Below are positions 36,081 through 45,166 of a stretch of 64,000 nucleotides of DNA, piece after piece. Origin of the DNA: an uncultured Alphaproteobacteria bacterium (lineage in GTDB: Bacteria; Pseudomonadota; Alphaproteobacteria; SP197). How positions within the stretch are numbered: the first letter of the stretch is position 1; each line of letters opens with the position of its first letter. The stretch lies in the NCBI GenBank assembly GCA_943787175.1, contig CALSLK010000013.1:1-64000 (forward strand), written 5' to 3'. The notes below the pieces were generated by a model. It made no database searches and was not told where the DNA came from. It saw nothing but the letters and a program-made list of their open reading frames with translations. The position numbers and the translations under genes were made by a program.

Positions 36081-36866
36081 ATGAGCACTTTGGACCTTGA
36101 GCGCGTGACACAGATTGCACGCGAGGCTGCACTGGCGCCCTCGGAGATGATTGCGTCGGCGGCACACAACCAGTCGTTTGATGTCGAACTCAAGGCTGAT
36201 GGCAGCCATCTGACGGAAGTGGACACGCAGGCCGAGCGCATGGTGCGGGCTGTGCTGAGCCAAGCGGCATACCCCGACGGGGCGGCCGTGATTGGTGAGG
36301 AAGAGGGGGAAGAGGAGGGCAGCGCGCCGTGGCGCTGGATCATTGACCCCATCGACGGCACGCATCCCTTCTCACGCGACATCCCGGTCTACAGCACCCT
36401 TGTCGCCCTGGAGAATCAAGAGACGGGCGAGGTTGTTTCCGGCGTTGCGCATCTGCCTGGCCTGAAAGAAACCTTCTGGGCCTGGAAGGGTGGTGGCGCA
36501 TGGCGGGATGGAAATCCCATCCGGGTTTCCGAACGCACGGAGCTCTATGAAACCATGCTTTCGGTCGGCACGTCCTATCAGTTCCGGCAAAGCGGTGTTG
36601 AACACCTGCACCGGCGCTTGTTCGATGCGACCAAGGATCTGCGTGCGTTTGGCGACGTTTATGGCCACATGGCTGCAGCACGCGGCGCGGTCGAGGCCGT
36701 GTTCGACCCTGACCTTTCGCTATGGGATTTCGCACCCAGCAAGATCATCGTCGAAGAAGCCGGCGGTGTTGTCTTGGTGCGCGAAACCGGCCGGGGCAGG
36801 GGCCATGATGTGCTTCTGGGCGCGCCGGCCATTGTTGAACAGCTCGCAGACCTTCTGGAGTTCTGA
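36081..36866 (+). CDS. Inositol monophosphatase family phosphatase (HisN-like)
   Basis: A 261-residue Mg-dependent sugar- or histidinol-phosphate-type phosphatase. GEEEGEEEGSAPWRW and WIIDPIDGTHPF contain the two metal-binding acidic clusters, and SLWDFAPSKIIVEEAGG holds the third (Asp in WDF). The start at ATG 36081 is directly after the GST stop; an earlier in-frame start would overlap it. The family includes HisN, inositol monophosphatase and CysQ. DGTHPF rather than DGTxNF leans toward the HisN-like side, but I cannot separate these. Confidence 0.87.
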   Translation: MSTLDLERVTQIAREAALAPSEMIASAAHNQSFDVELKADGSHLTEVDTQAERMVRAVLSQAAYPDGAAVIGEEEGEEEGSAPWRWIIDPIDGTHPFSRDIPVYSTLVALENQETGEVVSGVAHLPGLKETFWAWKGGGAWRDGNPIRVSERTELYETMLSVGTSYQFRQSGVEHLHRRLFDATKDLRAFGDVYGHMAAARGAVEAVFDPDLSLWDFAPSKIIVEEAGGVVLVRETGRGRGHDVLLGAPAIVEQLADLLEF

Positions 36867-36868
36867 TC

Positions 36869-37708
36869 GTGACGGAGAAACGGACTGTCTGGCTGCACGA
36901 ACTTCGCTGGCCTGAAGTCGCGGCGCACCTGAAAACCGACGACGTCGTGCTGGTTCCTGTCGGCGCGACGGAACAGCACGGTCGTCATCTGCCGCTGCTG
37001 GTCGATACCGGCTGGGCGGAAGCCGGTTGCGAACGCGCTGCAGAGGTGGCCGGAGCGCTGGTCGCGCCGGCGATTCCCTATGGCTGGTCACCGCATCACA
37101 TGGGCTATGCGGGAACGGTTACCCTGGGAGCAGCAACGCTGCAGGCGGTTACCGAAGATGTCTGTTCGTCCCTGATCCATCATGGCTTCAAGCGGATTGT
37201 CATTGTGAATGGCAATCGCATCGCGAACCTGGCGCCACTCGAGATCGCCGCCGTGCGTCTGATCAACCGGACCGGGGCGCATGTCGTGGTGGCCGATACC
37301 GGACTGATCGCGCGCCACGAGATCAAGGCCTTGTGTGATTTGGGAGCGGCTGGGCTGGATCATGCGGCGGAGGCGGAAAGCTCGCTTGCGCTCCACTGGG
37401 CCGGGGAACATGTCGATATGTCCCTGGCAAAGGCAGGAAACATCGAGAACGCGCCCTTCGGTGGTGGAACGTTCGACTATCCCATTGAGCTTGATCCAGC
37501 GCTTTCGGGCAACGCGCTTTCGCGCTTTGTGACGCCCGAGGGTTTGCGCAACAACACCGCACCCGATGGGACCGTTGGTGATCCGCGGCCTGCTACTGCC
37601 GAGAAGGGGCGTGCCATGGTCGAAGCCATTGCGACAAACCTTGCAACCGTGATTGAAGAGACGCGATTGACACAGGTCGGTGATGTTCGAGCAGAGATAC
37701 CGGTCTAG
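36869..37708 (+). CDS. Creatininase-family amidohydrolase with an altered metal motif
   Basis: A 279-residue creatininase-fold protein. GATEQHGRHLPLLVDT carries the Glu, His and Asp metal ligands expected near the N-terminus, and DHAAEAESSLALH matches the conserved HAxExExS segment. Where classical members read VNGHxxN with a metal-binding His, this protein has VNGNRIAN, so that His is missing. It may bind one metal, or belong to a subfamily with another ligand set. Members hydrolyse cyclic amides such as creatinine. It lies in an operon with phosphatase and amidase genes. Confidence 0.8.
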   Translation: MTEKRTVWLHELRWPEVAAHLKTDDVVLVPVGATEQHGRHLPLLVDTGWAEAGCERAAEVAGALVAPAIPYGWSPHHMGYAGTVTLGAATLQAVTEDVCSSLIHHGFKRIVIVNGNRIANLAPLEIAAVRLINRTGAHVVVADTGLIARHEIKALCDLGAAGLDHAAEAESSLALHWAGEHVDMSLAKAGNIENAPFGGGTFDYPIELDPALSGNALSRFVTPEGLRNNTAPDGTVGDPRPATAEKGRAMVEAIATNLATVIEETRLTQVGDVRAEIPV

Positions 37709-37716
37709 AGGCCTTC

Positions 37717-39111
37717 ATGATGTCTGACATGAACTGGCTTTCCGCTAAAGAAATGTCGGCTGGATTTCGGAGCGGTGAGCTCTCGCCGGTTGAGGTGCTC
37801 GAACGCAGTCTTGCGCGAATCGAGACGCTGGATGGCCGCCTCAACGCCATGGCGCACGTTTCTCCACAGTCTGCGCGAAATGAAGCCGAAGCTTCGGCGC
37901 AGCGCTGGAAGTCTGGCAAACCACTGGGGCCGCTGGACGGCGTACCGGTCGCTGTGAAGGACCTCATTCCGGTTGCCGGCATGCCGCTCCGGTTCGGTTC
38001 ACTTGCATCAAAAGATGTTCCTGTTCTGGAAGACGCACCCTCGGTCAGCCATTTGCGCAACGGGGGCGCAGTAATTGTGGGAAAGACGACAACGGCCGAG
38101 CACGGTTGGAAGGCCGTGTGCCGCAACGACCTGACCGGCGTCACACGCAACCCCTGGAACACCGAATGCACGCCCGGCGGCTCGAGCGGCGGCAGTGCGG
38201 TTGCCGTGGCGACGGGTATGGTTGCCCTGGCGCTGGGCGGCGATGAGGGCGGATCCATCCGTGTGCCATCCAGTTTTTGCGGCATTGCAGGGTTGAAGCC
38301 GACCTGGGGGCGCGTGCCGCTGCACCAGCCTGCCTATTGCGGCACATGGAGCCATGTTGGACCCATGGCGCGCACGGTCGGCGACCTGGCGCTTGCCATG
38401 AATGTTCTGGCTAAACCGGATTCCCGCGACTGGGAGAGTTTGCCCGACGACGGTGTCGACTATCAGACTGGTCTGGACGCTGGGGCAAAGGGGCTGCGCG
38501 TGGCGGTGAGCCCAGGCCTTGGCTATGTCACGCTTGACCCTGAAGTCGAGGCGGCGGTGCGCGCTGCTGCCGGGCAGTTATCAGACCTGGATGCGCAGGT
38601 CGATGAGGCAACACCGGAAATCGGCAACCCCATCGATCCCTATTACATTCTGGTGCGCCTTGCCGCCCGGGCGCTTGTCGACTCGGTACCCGGGGGGCAG
38701 CAGGCGCTGCTGGTCGAGGAACTGCGCAAGGATGCAGCAGACGCCGACAACCACACGGCCATGGACGTCAAATACGCTGAGATGGAACAGCGCCGGTTGG
38801 GCGCCGTCATGAACCGATTTTTCGAGACGTTTGATGTTCTTGTGACCGCAACCGTGGCAGTGCCCGCTTTTGGTGCTGTCGATGACGACCCCAGCGGCAG
38901 GAAACGCGTGGGCCTTGGCTGGACCGGAACGACCTATCCCTTCAACTTCACGCGGCTTCCCGCACTTAGCATTCCATGCGGCCTGACCCGGGACGGGCTG
39001 CCGATCGGGCTGCAGATTGTTGGTCCCCGCCACGGCGATGCCATGGTTTTACGCGCCGCGCGGGCGTATGAAGCAGCGGTGCCGGGCATTGGCCGCCCGC
39101 CCATCGACTGA
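37717..39111 (+). CDS. Amidase (amidase-signature family)
   Basis: A 464-residue amidase-signature enzyme. The catalytic triad is visible as Lys81 (VAVKDLIPV), cis-Ser156 (PGGSSGGS) and nucleophile Ser180 (GGSIRVPSSFCG). The typical length is 450-500. A second ATG at 37720 is possible. Family members hydrolyse amides, acylated amines and the glutamine side of GatCAB; this one is unlikely to be GatA because no GatC or GatB lies nearby. With the creatininase-like gene directly upstream it may act on cyclic or linear amides from amine breakdown. Confidence 0.88.
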   Translation: MMSDMNWLSAKEMSAGFRSGELSPVEVLERSLARIETLDGRLNAMAHVSPQSARNEAEASAQRWKSGKPLGPLDGVPVAVKDLIPVAGMPLRFGSLASKDVPVLEDAPSVSHLRNGGAVIVGKTTTAEHGWKAVCRNDLTGVTRNPWNTECTPGGSSGGSAVAVATGMVALALGGDEGGSIRVPSSFCGIAGLKPTWGRVPLHQPAYCGTWSHVGPMARTVGDLALAMNVLAKPDSRDWESLPDDGVDYQTGLDAGAKGLRVAVSPGLGYVTLDPEVEAAVRAAAGQLSDLDAQVDEATPEIGNPIDPYYILVRLAARALVDSVPGGQQALLVEELRKDAADADNHTAMDVKYAEMEQRRLGAVMNRFFETFDVLVTATVAVPAFGAVDDDPSGRKRVGLGWTGTTYPFNFTRLPALSIPCGLTRDGLPIGLQIVGPRHGDAMVLRAARAYEAAVPGIGRPPID

Positions 39112-39136
39112 CAAACCTGCAAGGACGGATTTCATC

Positions 39137-39823
39137 TTGGATCGAGAGATCATCACGCCGGCCAGCCGCGACAATATGGATGATGATGCCGCGCGTCGCG
39201 CTGAATGGCACGGCTACTACTCCGAGAAACGCATCGGCCAGCAATGGAAGCAGCTTGATCTGCTCTCGGACCTGGACGTGCGCCGGGTCCTGGAAGTTGG
39301 CCCCTATCTGGGTTTCGTCACGGCGCTGCTCGATAATGCGGGATACGATGTCACCACGCTTGATCTCTTCACGCCGCCCTTTCACAAACCACAGCGCCCG
39401 CATATCGAAGCCGATCTTACTGCGCTGGATCCCGAAGCGATTGCCGGGTTCGACACCATCCTTTGCTGCGAGACCCTTGAACATCTGCCCTGGGATGAGG
39501 CGACCAACGTCCTGCGTGGATTTCATGCCAGCGGCGCGCGCAACCTGATCCTTTCCGTGCCCTATGAAGGCTTCCAGATGGGCTGGTCGATCTATTTCAA
39601 TCCCTTCACCTGGCGCCATGCGTTTTCGTTGAAGAAACTGAGGGGCGGAAAGACCTTCAAGGTTCACGAGGATCCCTGGGGCCATAAATGGGAACTGGGC
39701 TACAAGGGTTATCCGCTCAAACGCTGGGAAACGCTGATCGAGGAAGCCGGCTGGACCATCAAACAGCGCGCCTTCACCCATCCTTGCCGCTCTGTGTTTC
39801 ATGTCTGCGAGCGCGCGGACTGA
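39137..39823 (+). CDS. SAM-dependent methyltransferase
   Basis: A 228-residue class I methyltransferase. Motif I reads VLEVGPYLGFVTALLDNAG and the acidic strand ends TTLDLFT; FDTILCCETLEHLPWDEA is the post-II segment. I chose the TTG at 39137 because AAGGACGG lies 8 bases before it and no ATG in frame precedes Asp; an ATG at 39176 would shorten the N-terminus by 13 residues. The substrate is unknown. It follows the amidase by 25 bases. Confidence 0.75.
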   Translation: MDREIITPASRDNMDDDAARRAEWHGYYSEKRIGQQWKQLDLLSDLDVRRVLEVGPYLGFVTALLDNAGYDVTTLDLFTPPFHKPQRPHIEADLTALDPEAIAGFDTILCCETLEHLPWDEATNVLRGFHASGARNLILSVPYEGFQMGWSIYFNPFTWRHAFSLKKLRGGKTFKVHEDPWGHKWELGYKGYPLKRWETLIEEAGWTIKQRAFTHPCRSVFHVCERAD

Positions 39824-39827
39824 TCTT

Positions 39828-40582
39828 TCAGGCTAGATTGGCGAGCGCCTGCCTGACACGCAGCCGGATCATCTCAAGAGCTTCCTGCCGTCGCGTACCT
39901 GGCAGTAATGCCGGGTCATAGAGCGTGCGGATCGCAAGTTCGTCCCAATCAGAATAGTCGGCACTGCGATTGTTCGACCCGTAAGGCGCCATGACCGATG
40001 GCATGCTGGGATGGGCGAAACGGTTCTTCCCAATGGTTGGCAAAACCCAATGCATGCATCAGTTCGTGTCGCAGACAGCCGGTATGTTCCTGACTGATGT
40101 CGATGCGGGCAAAGCGCATGGAGCCACCAAATCCCCGGCTGTGTGTGTTGCAGTAACGCGCACCGCCGCCGAATTCATCGTTCATCTCTGCGCCGTTTCG
40201 CACATAGACATCGATCACACCGCGACCGATGGAACGTTCATCGGCGCGCGCAAACTTCAGGCCCGTCCAATCTGAAAGCGCTGCCAGCGTTGTGTCGAGT
40301 TCATCGATCAGGGGTTGAGGCGCCTCGGTCCCACAACCGCACATCGACATCCCGATCCCAGCGACGAACCCAGGTGTGCTGAACCACACCACGGTACATT
40401 CGGGTGAGGGCAAGTGTGTCGATGAACCCGACGGCCTTGTCGACCGATGACGTCAGATCGTCGACGAGCTCGTTGCCTGGCAGCAGGGGCAGCGTAAAAG
40501 CCGCAAGAGTGAGAACGCCGCCAGCGAGGAAGAAACGCCGGCGTGACGGGCTGCGCGGTGAAATTGCGTCATCATCAATCAT
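39828..40582 (-). pseudogene. Secreted zinc-type metallopeptidase (DUF2927-like), broken by two insertions
   Basis: Three overlapping frames form one protein of about 250 residues. Frame 1 gives a twin-arginine-type signal (SRRRFFLAGGVLTLAAF) and the segment up to RDVDVRLW. Frame 2 continues EAPQPLIDELDTTLAALSDW, the zincin-like CLRHELMHALGFANH, and ends nearby. Frame 3 gives FAHPSMPSVMAPYG and YSDWDELAIRTLYDP. The joins need removal of one base at CCC 40330-40332 and one at GG 40022-40023. HELMHALGF is a HExxH motif. The whole gene is 755 bases, that is 251 codons plus two. Either it is a pseudogene or two bases are sequencing errors. Confidence 0.75.
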
Positions 40583-40651
40583 CGCGACAACGTTGCGTGT
40601 GGGGCGGTCAGCAGCAATTCACGAGGCAGTGATGAATGGCTTGATCCGACC

Positions 40652-41552
40652 TCAGCCAGATTTGCTGAGATTAATCTCCGTCCATACCGGTTTGTGGTCG
40701 GAGGCGATGTTCTCCTGGTCGACCCACATTGCGTTTACGCGTGGAGCCAGGTCGGAGCTGACGAAACAGAAATCGAGACGTCGGCTGCGTGTGACCCCCG
40801 TCATCGTCATTGCCGGTATGGCTGATGAAGGCATCGGGCGCATGGCCGGCAGCCACGGTGCTGTCGACGAACAATTCCCGATAACCAGGCACGGTGTAAT
40901 AGGGCGACGTACCGGTCATTCGCTGGTATTCGACGCTGCCGGGCTGACTGTTGAAATCACCCATCCAGATTGCGCTGATCGGGCAGGCAGGTTCGTCCTC
41001 GCCATTGGTCCAGCTGCGTTCTGGCTCTTCATCGATACCACTCCAAGGGCCGCCCTCGAACGGAACACGTTGATGATGCGCGTGCAGCATTTCCAGCTGT
41101 TCCAGGCGTTCCTGGTCCCCGATATGCGAGAGGTGAAGCGAGAGGACGCGGACCGGTCCTGATGGCGTTTCAATCAGTCCTTCAAGCGCCTGATTCTGCG
41201 TGTTGAGCGCACCAACTGTGGCGCGCATGGGCAATCGGTGGAGCCGGCTCCACCTGATGGGCGTTCGTGATAGCAGCATGGAGCCGAACTGCCGGCGACG
41301 GTTGATCAGCTTGCCTGCTTCATCGCGATAGCTCGCGTCAAAGTCCATGCCTGGACCAAATACCCAGTAATGATCCGGCAAAAGGGACGACAGAATAGCC
41401 GGTTGATCGTCCTCACCAGAGCGAAGCCAATGGCGTTCGACCTCCTGCAGGGCAATGACATCGGCGTCTTCAACAGCGGCAGCAAGCCGTTCCAGGTCGT
41501 AGCGACCGTCCAGGCCAAAACCATACTGAATGTTGTAGCTGACAAATTTCAT
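40652..41552 (-). pseudogene. Endonuclease/exonuclease/phosphatase-family protein, broken by one insertion
   Basis: An EEP-fold protein starting at ATG 41552 (MKFVSYNIQYGFG). IALQEVERHW has the metal-binding Glu, LSLHLSHIG and WMGDFNSQPGS the Asp-Asn pair. A run of five G on the minus strand (40795-40799) shifts the frame. If one G is removed the family C-terminus follows: RRLDFCFVSSDL and ASDHKPVWTEINL, with the catalytic SDH. The restored gene is 900 bases, 299 residues. As written, the product would end in unrelated residues with no SDH motif and be inactive. Confidence 0.78.
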
Positions 41553-41669
41553 GGTCTTCTCAAGCTGCTGCGGGGTTTCTTCATGACTGTGGGGCCAGCA
41601 GAGACCAAAGCGCAACATTGTTGCAGGCAAGGGCGCGGCCTATAACGGCCATAGACGAGGGAGTGATCG

Positions 41670-42944
41670 ATGGTGGATCAAAACGTAGCTGATACCCTTT
41701 GCAATGCGGTCGAGCAGGGTTTCGACGAACAGGTCAAGTTCACACAGGAACTGGTGCGCAAGCCCTCCTTGCGCGGGCAGGAGGCAACAGCACAGGATTT
41801 TCTGGCGCGTGAACTGGGTCAGCGCGGGTTTAGCGTTGATCGCTGGCAGATCGACATCGATGCCATCAAGGATATGCCGGGTTTCTCGCCCAAGGCGGAT
41901 GGCTACCAGGATGCCTATCTCACCGTCGGCAGCCTGCGTTGCTCGGATCCCCAGGGTAAGTCGCTCGCAATCAACGGACATATCGATGTCGTGCCGGAAG
42001 GCCCGCACGATATGTGGGCTACACCGCCGTTCGATCCCGTGATCAAGGACGGCTGGATGCATGGTCGTGGCGCCGGAGACATGAAATCTGGCTGGGTCTG
42101 TGGGCTTTTCGCCCTTGAAGCACTCAAACGTGCAGGATACCGGCCCGCAGCCGACGTCTCGATTGAAGCGGTAATTGAGGAGGAATGCACAGGAAACGGT
42201 GCTCTTGCCTGTCGGCAGCGTGGCTATTTTGCTGATGCGGCGCTGATTCCCGAACCCATGGGCAACGGCATGATGCGCAGTCAGGTCGGGGTCATGTGGT
42301 TTCACTGCATCGTGCGCGGGCATCCTGTTCATGTTGCCTATGCCGGGGCAGGTGCCAATGCGATCGAGGCCGCCTATCGCCTGATCGGCGAATTGCACAC
42401 TCTGGAAGATGCCTGGAATGCCAGAGGGCATGCGCGTTACGCCCACATGGAGCACCCGCTCAACTTCAACGTCGGCAAGATCCAGGGCGGAGATTGGGCC
42501 TCGAGCGTGCCGGCATGGTGCCGTTTTGATATGCGCGTGGGTGTCTTCCCTGGCCAGGACCTTGCGACGGCGCGTGCCGAGGTCGAATCCTGTGTGGCCG
42601 AAGCGGCACGCAACGACACGTTCCTTGCCAACAGTCCGCCGGAAATCGTCTGGGATGGCTTCCAGGCCGAGGGATACATCCTGGAAGAGGGGACAGAGGT
42701 TGAAGCGGTGCTGCGCCAGAGCCACCAGGCGATCTTTGGGGACGACATGAAGGAACGTTCGCTCACCGGCACCACGGATGCCCGTTTCTTCGGCCTCTAC
42801 GCCAACATGCCGGCACTGGTCTACGGCCCGCTTGCCGAGAACATTCACGGCTTTGATGAGCGCGTGAACCTGGATTCCTGCAAACAAGTTACCAAGGCGA
42901 TGACGCTCTTCATCGCCGACTGGTGCGGATTACAGGCGGTTTGA
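41670..42944 (+). CDS. M20-family peptidase/deacylase (ArgE/DapE type)
   Basis: A 424-residue dinuclear zinc amidohydrolase. Zinc ligands are suggested by NGHIDVVPEG (His and Asp), GRGAGDMKSG, and the EEECTGNGALA region with the catalytic Glu; TGTTDARFFG and YGPLAENIHGFDE supply the last ligands. Members deacetylate ornithine, hydrolyse succinyl-diaminopimelate or cleave carnosine-type dipeptides. The start may be the ATG at 41670. It is the first gene of a plus-strand run with an unknown protein and gamma-glutamyltransferase. Confidence 0.9.
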   Translation: MVDQNVADTLCNAVEQGFDEQVKFTQELVRKPSLRGQEATAQDFLARELGQRGFSVDRWQIDIDAIKDMPGFSPKADGYQDAYLTVGSLRCSDPQGKSLAINGHIDVVPEGPHDMWATPPFDPVIKDGWMHGRGAGDMKSGWVCGLFALEALKRAGYRPAADVSIEAVIEEECTGNGALACRQRGYFADAALIPEPMGNGMMRSQVGVMWFHCIVRGHPVHVAYAGAGANAIEAAYRLIGELHTLEDAWNARGHARYAHMEHPLNFNVGKIQGGDWASSVPAWCRFDMRVGVFPGQDLATARAEVESCVAEAARNDTFLANSPPEIVWDGFQAEGYILEEGTEVEAVLRQSHQAIFGDDMKERSLTGTTDARFFGLYANMPALVYGPLAENIHGFDERVNLDSCKQVTKAMTLFIADWCGLQAV

Positions 42945-42948
42945 CCCG

Positions 42949-43431
42949 ATGGCCAAGATGAAACCCAGGCGCGGAGGCGCTTCAAACTCTGATCACACCA
43001 CTGCGTTGAATCAGGAAAAGCTCATAACGGAAATGACCAAGGCCAAGCGGCTGGGGCGCGACGATGTTTATGTCGAGGCCTTCAAACAGCTGTGCCGCGC
43101 TGCCGGGCGCGGCCAGGATGATCCGCTTGATGCGGCATTCGCCCCGGTCATGATGGCTCTTGAGCACGTGTTTGCAGACAAGGCTGGCGAAAGCAGGCGT
43201 CTCTCCCGCACAAAGCAGACGCTCAGCCGGTACGGCATCGTTCATACCCTTGGCGAGTTGGCGCTGAAGAGCAAGGCTTCGGACGGCTTCATCAAGTTGC
43301 TGGAGTTTGGCGTGGCTGACATGACCGCAGAAATGCTGATCCTGAAGCACCGTGACCGTTTTGATGACGAAGTGATCCTGGCAGCAGAGGACCGGCTCAG
43401 GGAGTTTGGAGCGCTGGAACATGGCAGTTAA
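42949..43431 (+). CDS. Conserved-looking helical protein of unknown function
   Basis: A 160-residue soluble, mostly helical protein with a basic N-terminus (MAKMKPRRGGASN). Heptad-like stretches occur around EKLITEMTKAKRLGRDD and GFIKLLEFGVADMTAEMLI. No motif or family was recognised. It starts four bases after the peptidase stop and its end overlaps the gamma-glutamyltransferase start by 11 bases, so translation is coupled. The tight packing suggests a real gene rather than a chance frame. Confidence 0.65.
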   Translation: MAKMKPRRGGASNSDHTTALNQEKLITEMTKAKRLGRDDVYVEAFKQLCRAAGRGQDDPLDAAFAPVMMALEHVFADKAGESRRLSRTKQTLSRYGIVHTLGELALKSKASDGFIKLLEFGVADMTAEMLILKHRDRFDDEVILAAEDRLREFGALEHGS

Positions 43432-45166
43432 AACCAACACGCCACACGAACCAAAGACGCACCGCCCCCCTGTCCGTGGTCGCCATTGGGCGGTTTCAAC
43501 CAACCACTGGCTGGCCTCACTGGCCGCCTCACGCATCCTCGACAAGGGCGGCAATGCCGTTGATGCAGGCGTTGCAGCCGGCATGACGCTGGGTGTGCTC
43601 CAGCCTGACATTGTGGGTTCGACCGGCGTGGCCCCTATGATCATCTACCTTGCCGATCGCGACGAAGTTGTCACGATCTCCGGTCTGGGCCGCTGGCCAA
43701 GGAGTGCTTCGCCGGAGTTTTTCGAGAAACATCACGGCGGCGACCTGCCGCTGGGCGTGTTGCGTTGCGTCACACCGGCAGCCATCGATGCCTGGTGTCA
43801 GGCGCTGGAACTCTACGGCACCCTATCCTTTGCTGACGTCGCCGAGGCCGCCCATGACCTGGCATCGGGAGGCTTTGCAACACACCGCCTGTTGGCTGAG
43901 ACCATTGCTGAGGATCAGGTACTTTATGCCCGCTGGCCCGCCTCGGCAGAGGTGTTTCTGGCGCAGGGAAGGCCGCCCCGTGCTGGAGAGGCCTACATCC
44001 AGGCTGACCTGGGACGCAGTTTTGCGCGCCTGATCGAAGCCGAAGGCCGCAGCACAGGTGGCCGGGAGGCCGGCATACGGGCCGTGCGCGATGAGTTCCA
44101 TCAGGGCGGCATCGCACGCGACATTCTGGCGCATTTCGAGGCCGAAGGCGGTCTGATGACGGCAGATGACCTTGCCGACTTCCGCAGCGGCCACGAAGCA
44201 CCCGAGAAGATCAGCTTTGGCGATTGGGAAATCTACAGTTGCGGGGCCTGGTGTCAGGGGCCGCTACTTCTCGAGATGGCCAAGCTGTTTGCACATCACA
44301 AATTCGGAGAAGTCTCCACAAATTCAATTGACTATACGCATGAGCTAACAGAATTGTTCAAGCTGGGCTTTGCCGATCGGGAAGCCTATTTCGGCGATCC
44401 CGAGTTCGTCGATGTTCCTTTGGATGATCTGCTCTCGGATGCCTATGCAGCCGAACGGGTCAAGTCGGTGGACCGTCTTCGCGCCGTTCCCGATTTGCCG
44501 TCTGCTGGCGAAACACGGTTGGGCCGCCCGGAGACGCCGTGGGTCTGGGAGGCCACGAACAGCCAACAGAAGAACCGCACCCATCAGGACACCACCTATC
44601 TCTGTGTCGTCGACAAGGACGGCAATGGATTTTCGGCCACCCCCAGCGATGGTTACAGCACGGCGGGCATCATTCCCGGGCTTGGCTTTGCCGCGAGCAC
44701 CCGTGGCGATCAGAACTGGATCGACCGGCGACACCCCAGCGTGATCGCGCCCTGGAAACGCCCACGCCTGACACCAAACCCCGCATTGGCCAAGAAAAAC
44801 GGCAAGCTGGCCTTTCTGTTCGGCACTCCGGGAGGCGATGTCCAGATTCAGGCGATGCTGCAGGTCTTTGTGAACCATGCCGTTCACGGCATGGACCCTC
44901 AGGCAGCCATTGAAGCACCACGGTTTGCCTCAGAGAGCTTTCCGGGATCCTTCTGGCCGCATGCCCATAAACCCGGCGTTTTGCGTCTGGAACCCGCGCT
45001 CATGCACCATGCCCCAGAACTGGAGGCGCGCGGTCACACCGTTGTGCCATGGCCGGAACTGGGCTGGCGCGCAGGCGGTGTCTGTGCCATTGCCGTAGAT
45101 GAAGAAACTGGCGACCGGATTGCCGGCGCTGACCCGAGACGGGAGTGTTATGCCCTTGCCTGGTGA
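43421..45166 (+). CDS. Gamma-glutamyltransferase family protein
   Basis: A 581-residue Ntn-hydrolase. GGNAVDAGVAAGMTLGVLQP is the family N-terminal signature, and the autoprocessing Thr falls at residue 391 in QDTTYLCVVDKDGNG, followed by PSDGYS and LAFLFGTPGGDVQIQAM. Active enzymes cleave gamma-glutamyl bonds of glutathione. No signal peptide is obvious, so it may be cytosolic. ATG 43421 overlaps the upstream gene by 11 bases and the thiol-disulfide protein starts inside its end, which implies one operon. Substrate unproven; several GSTs in the window fit glutathione metabolism. Confidence 0.9.
   Translation: MAVKTNTPHEPKTHRPPVRGRHWAVSTNHWLASLAASRILDKGGNAVDAGVAAGMTLGVLQPDIVGSTGVAPMIIYLADRDEVVTISGLGRWPRSASPEFFEKHHGGDLPLGVLRCVTPAAIDAWCQALELYGTLSFADVAEAAHDLASGGFATHRLLAETIAEDQVLYARWPASAEVFLAQGRPPRAGEAYIQADLGRSFARLIEAEGRSTGGREAGIRAVRDEFHQGGIARDILAHFEAEGGLMTADDLADFRSGHEAPEKISFGDWEIYSCGAWCQGPLLLEMAKLFAHHKFGEVSTNSIDYTHELTELFKLGFADREAYFGDPEFVDVPLDDLLSDAYAAERVKSVDRLRAVPDLPSAGETRLGRPETPWVWEATNSQQKNRTHQDTTYLCVVDKDGNGFSATPSDGYSTAGIIPGLGFAASTRGDQNWIDRRHPSVIAPWKRPRLTPNPALAKKNGKLAFLFGTPGGDVQIQAMLQVFVNHAVHGMDPQAAIEAPRFASESFPGSFWPHAHKPGVLRLEPALMHHAPELEARGHTVVPWPELGWRAGGVCAIAVDEETGDRIAGADPRRECYALAW

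Noticed and set aside
41640-42887. A 415-residue minus-strand open frame opposite the M20 peptidase
   Set aside because: Long, but the plus strand carries all zinc-ligand motifs and the product of the minus frame has no recognisable domain.
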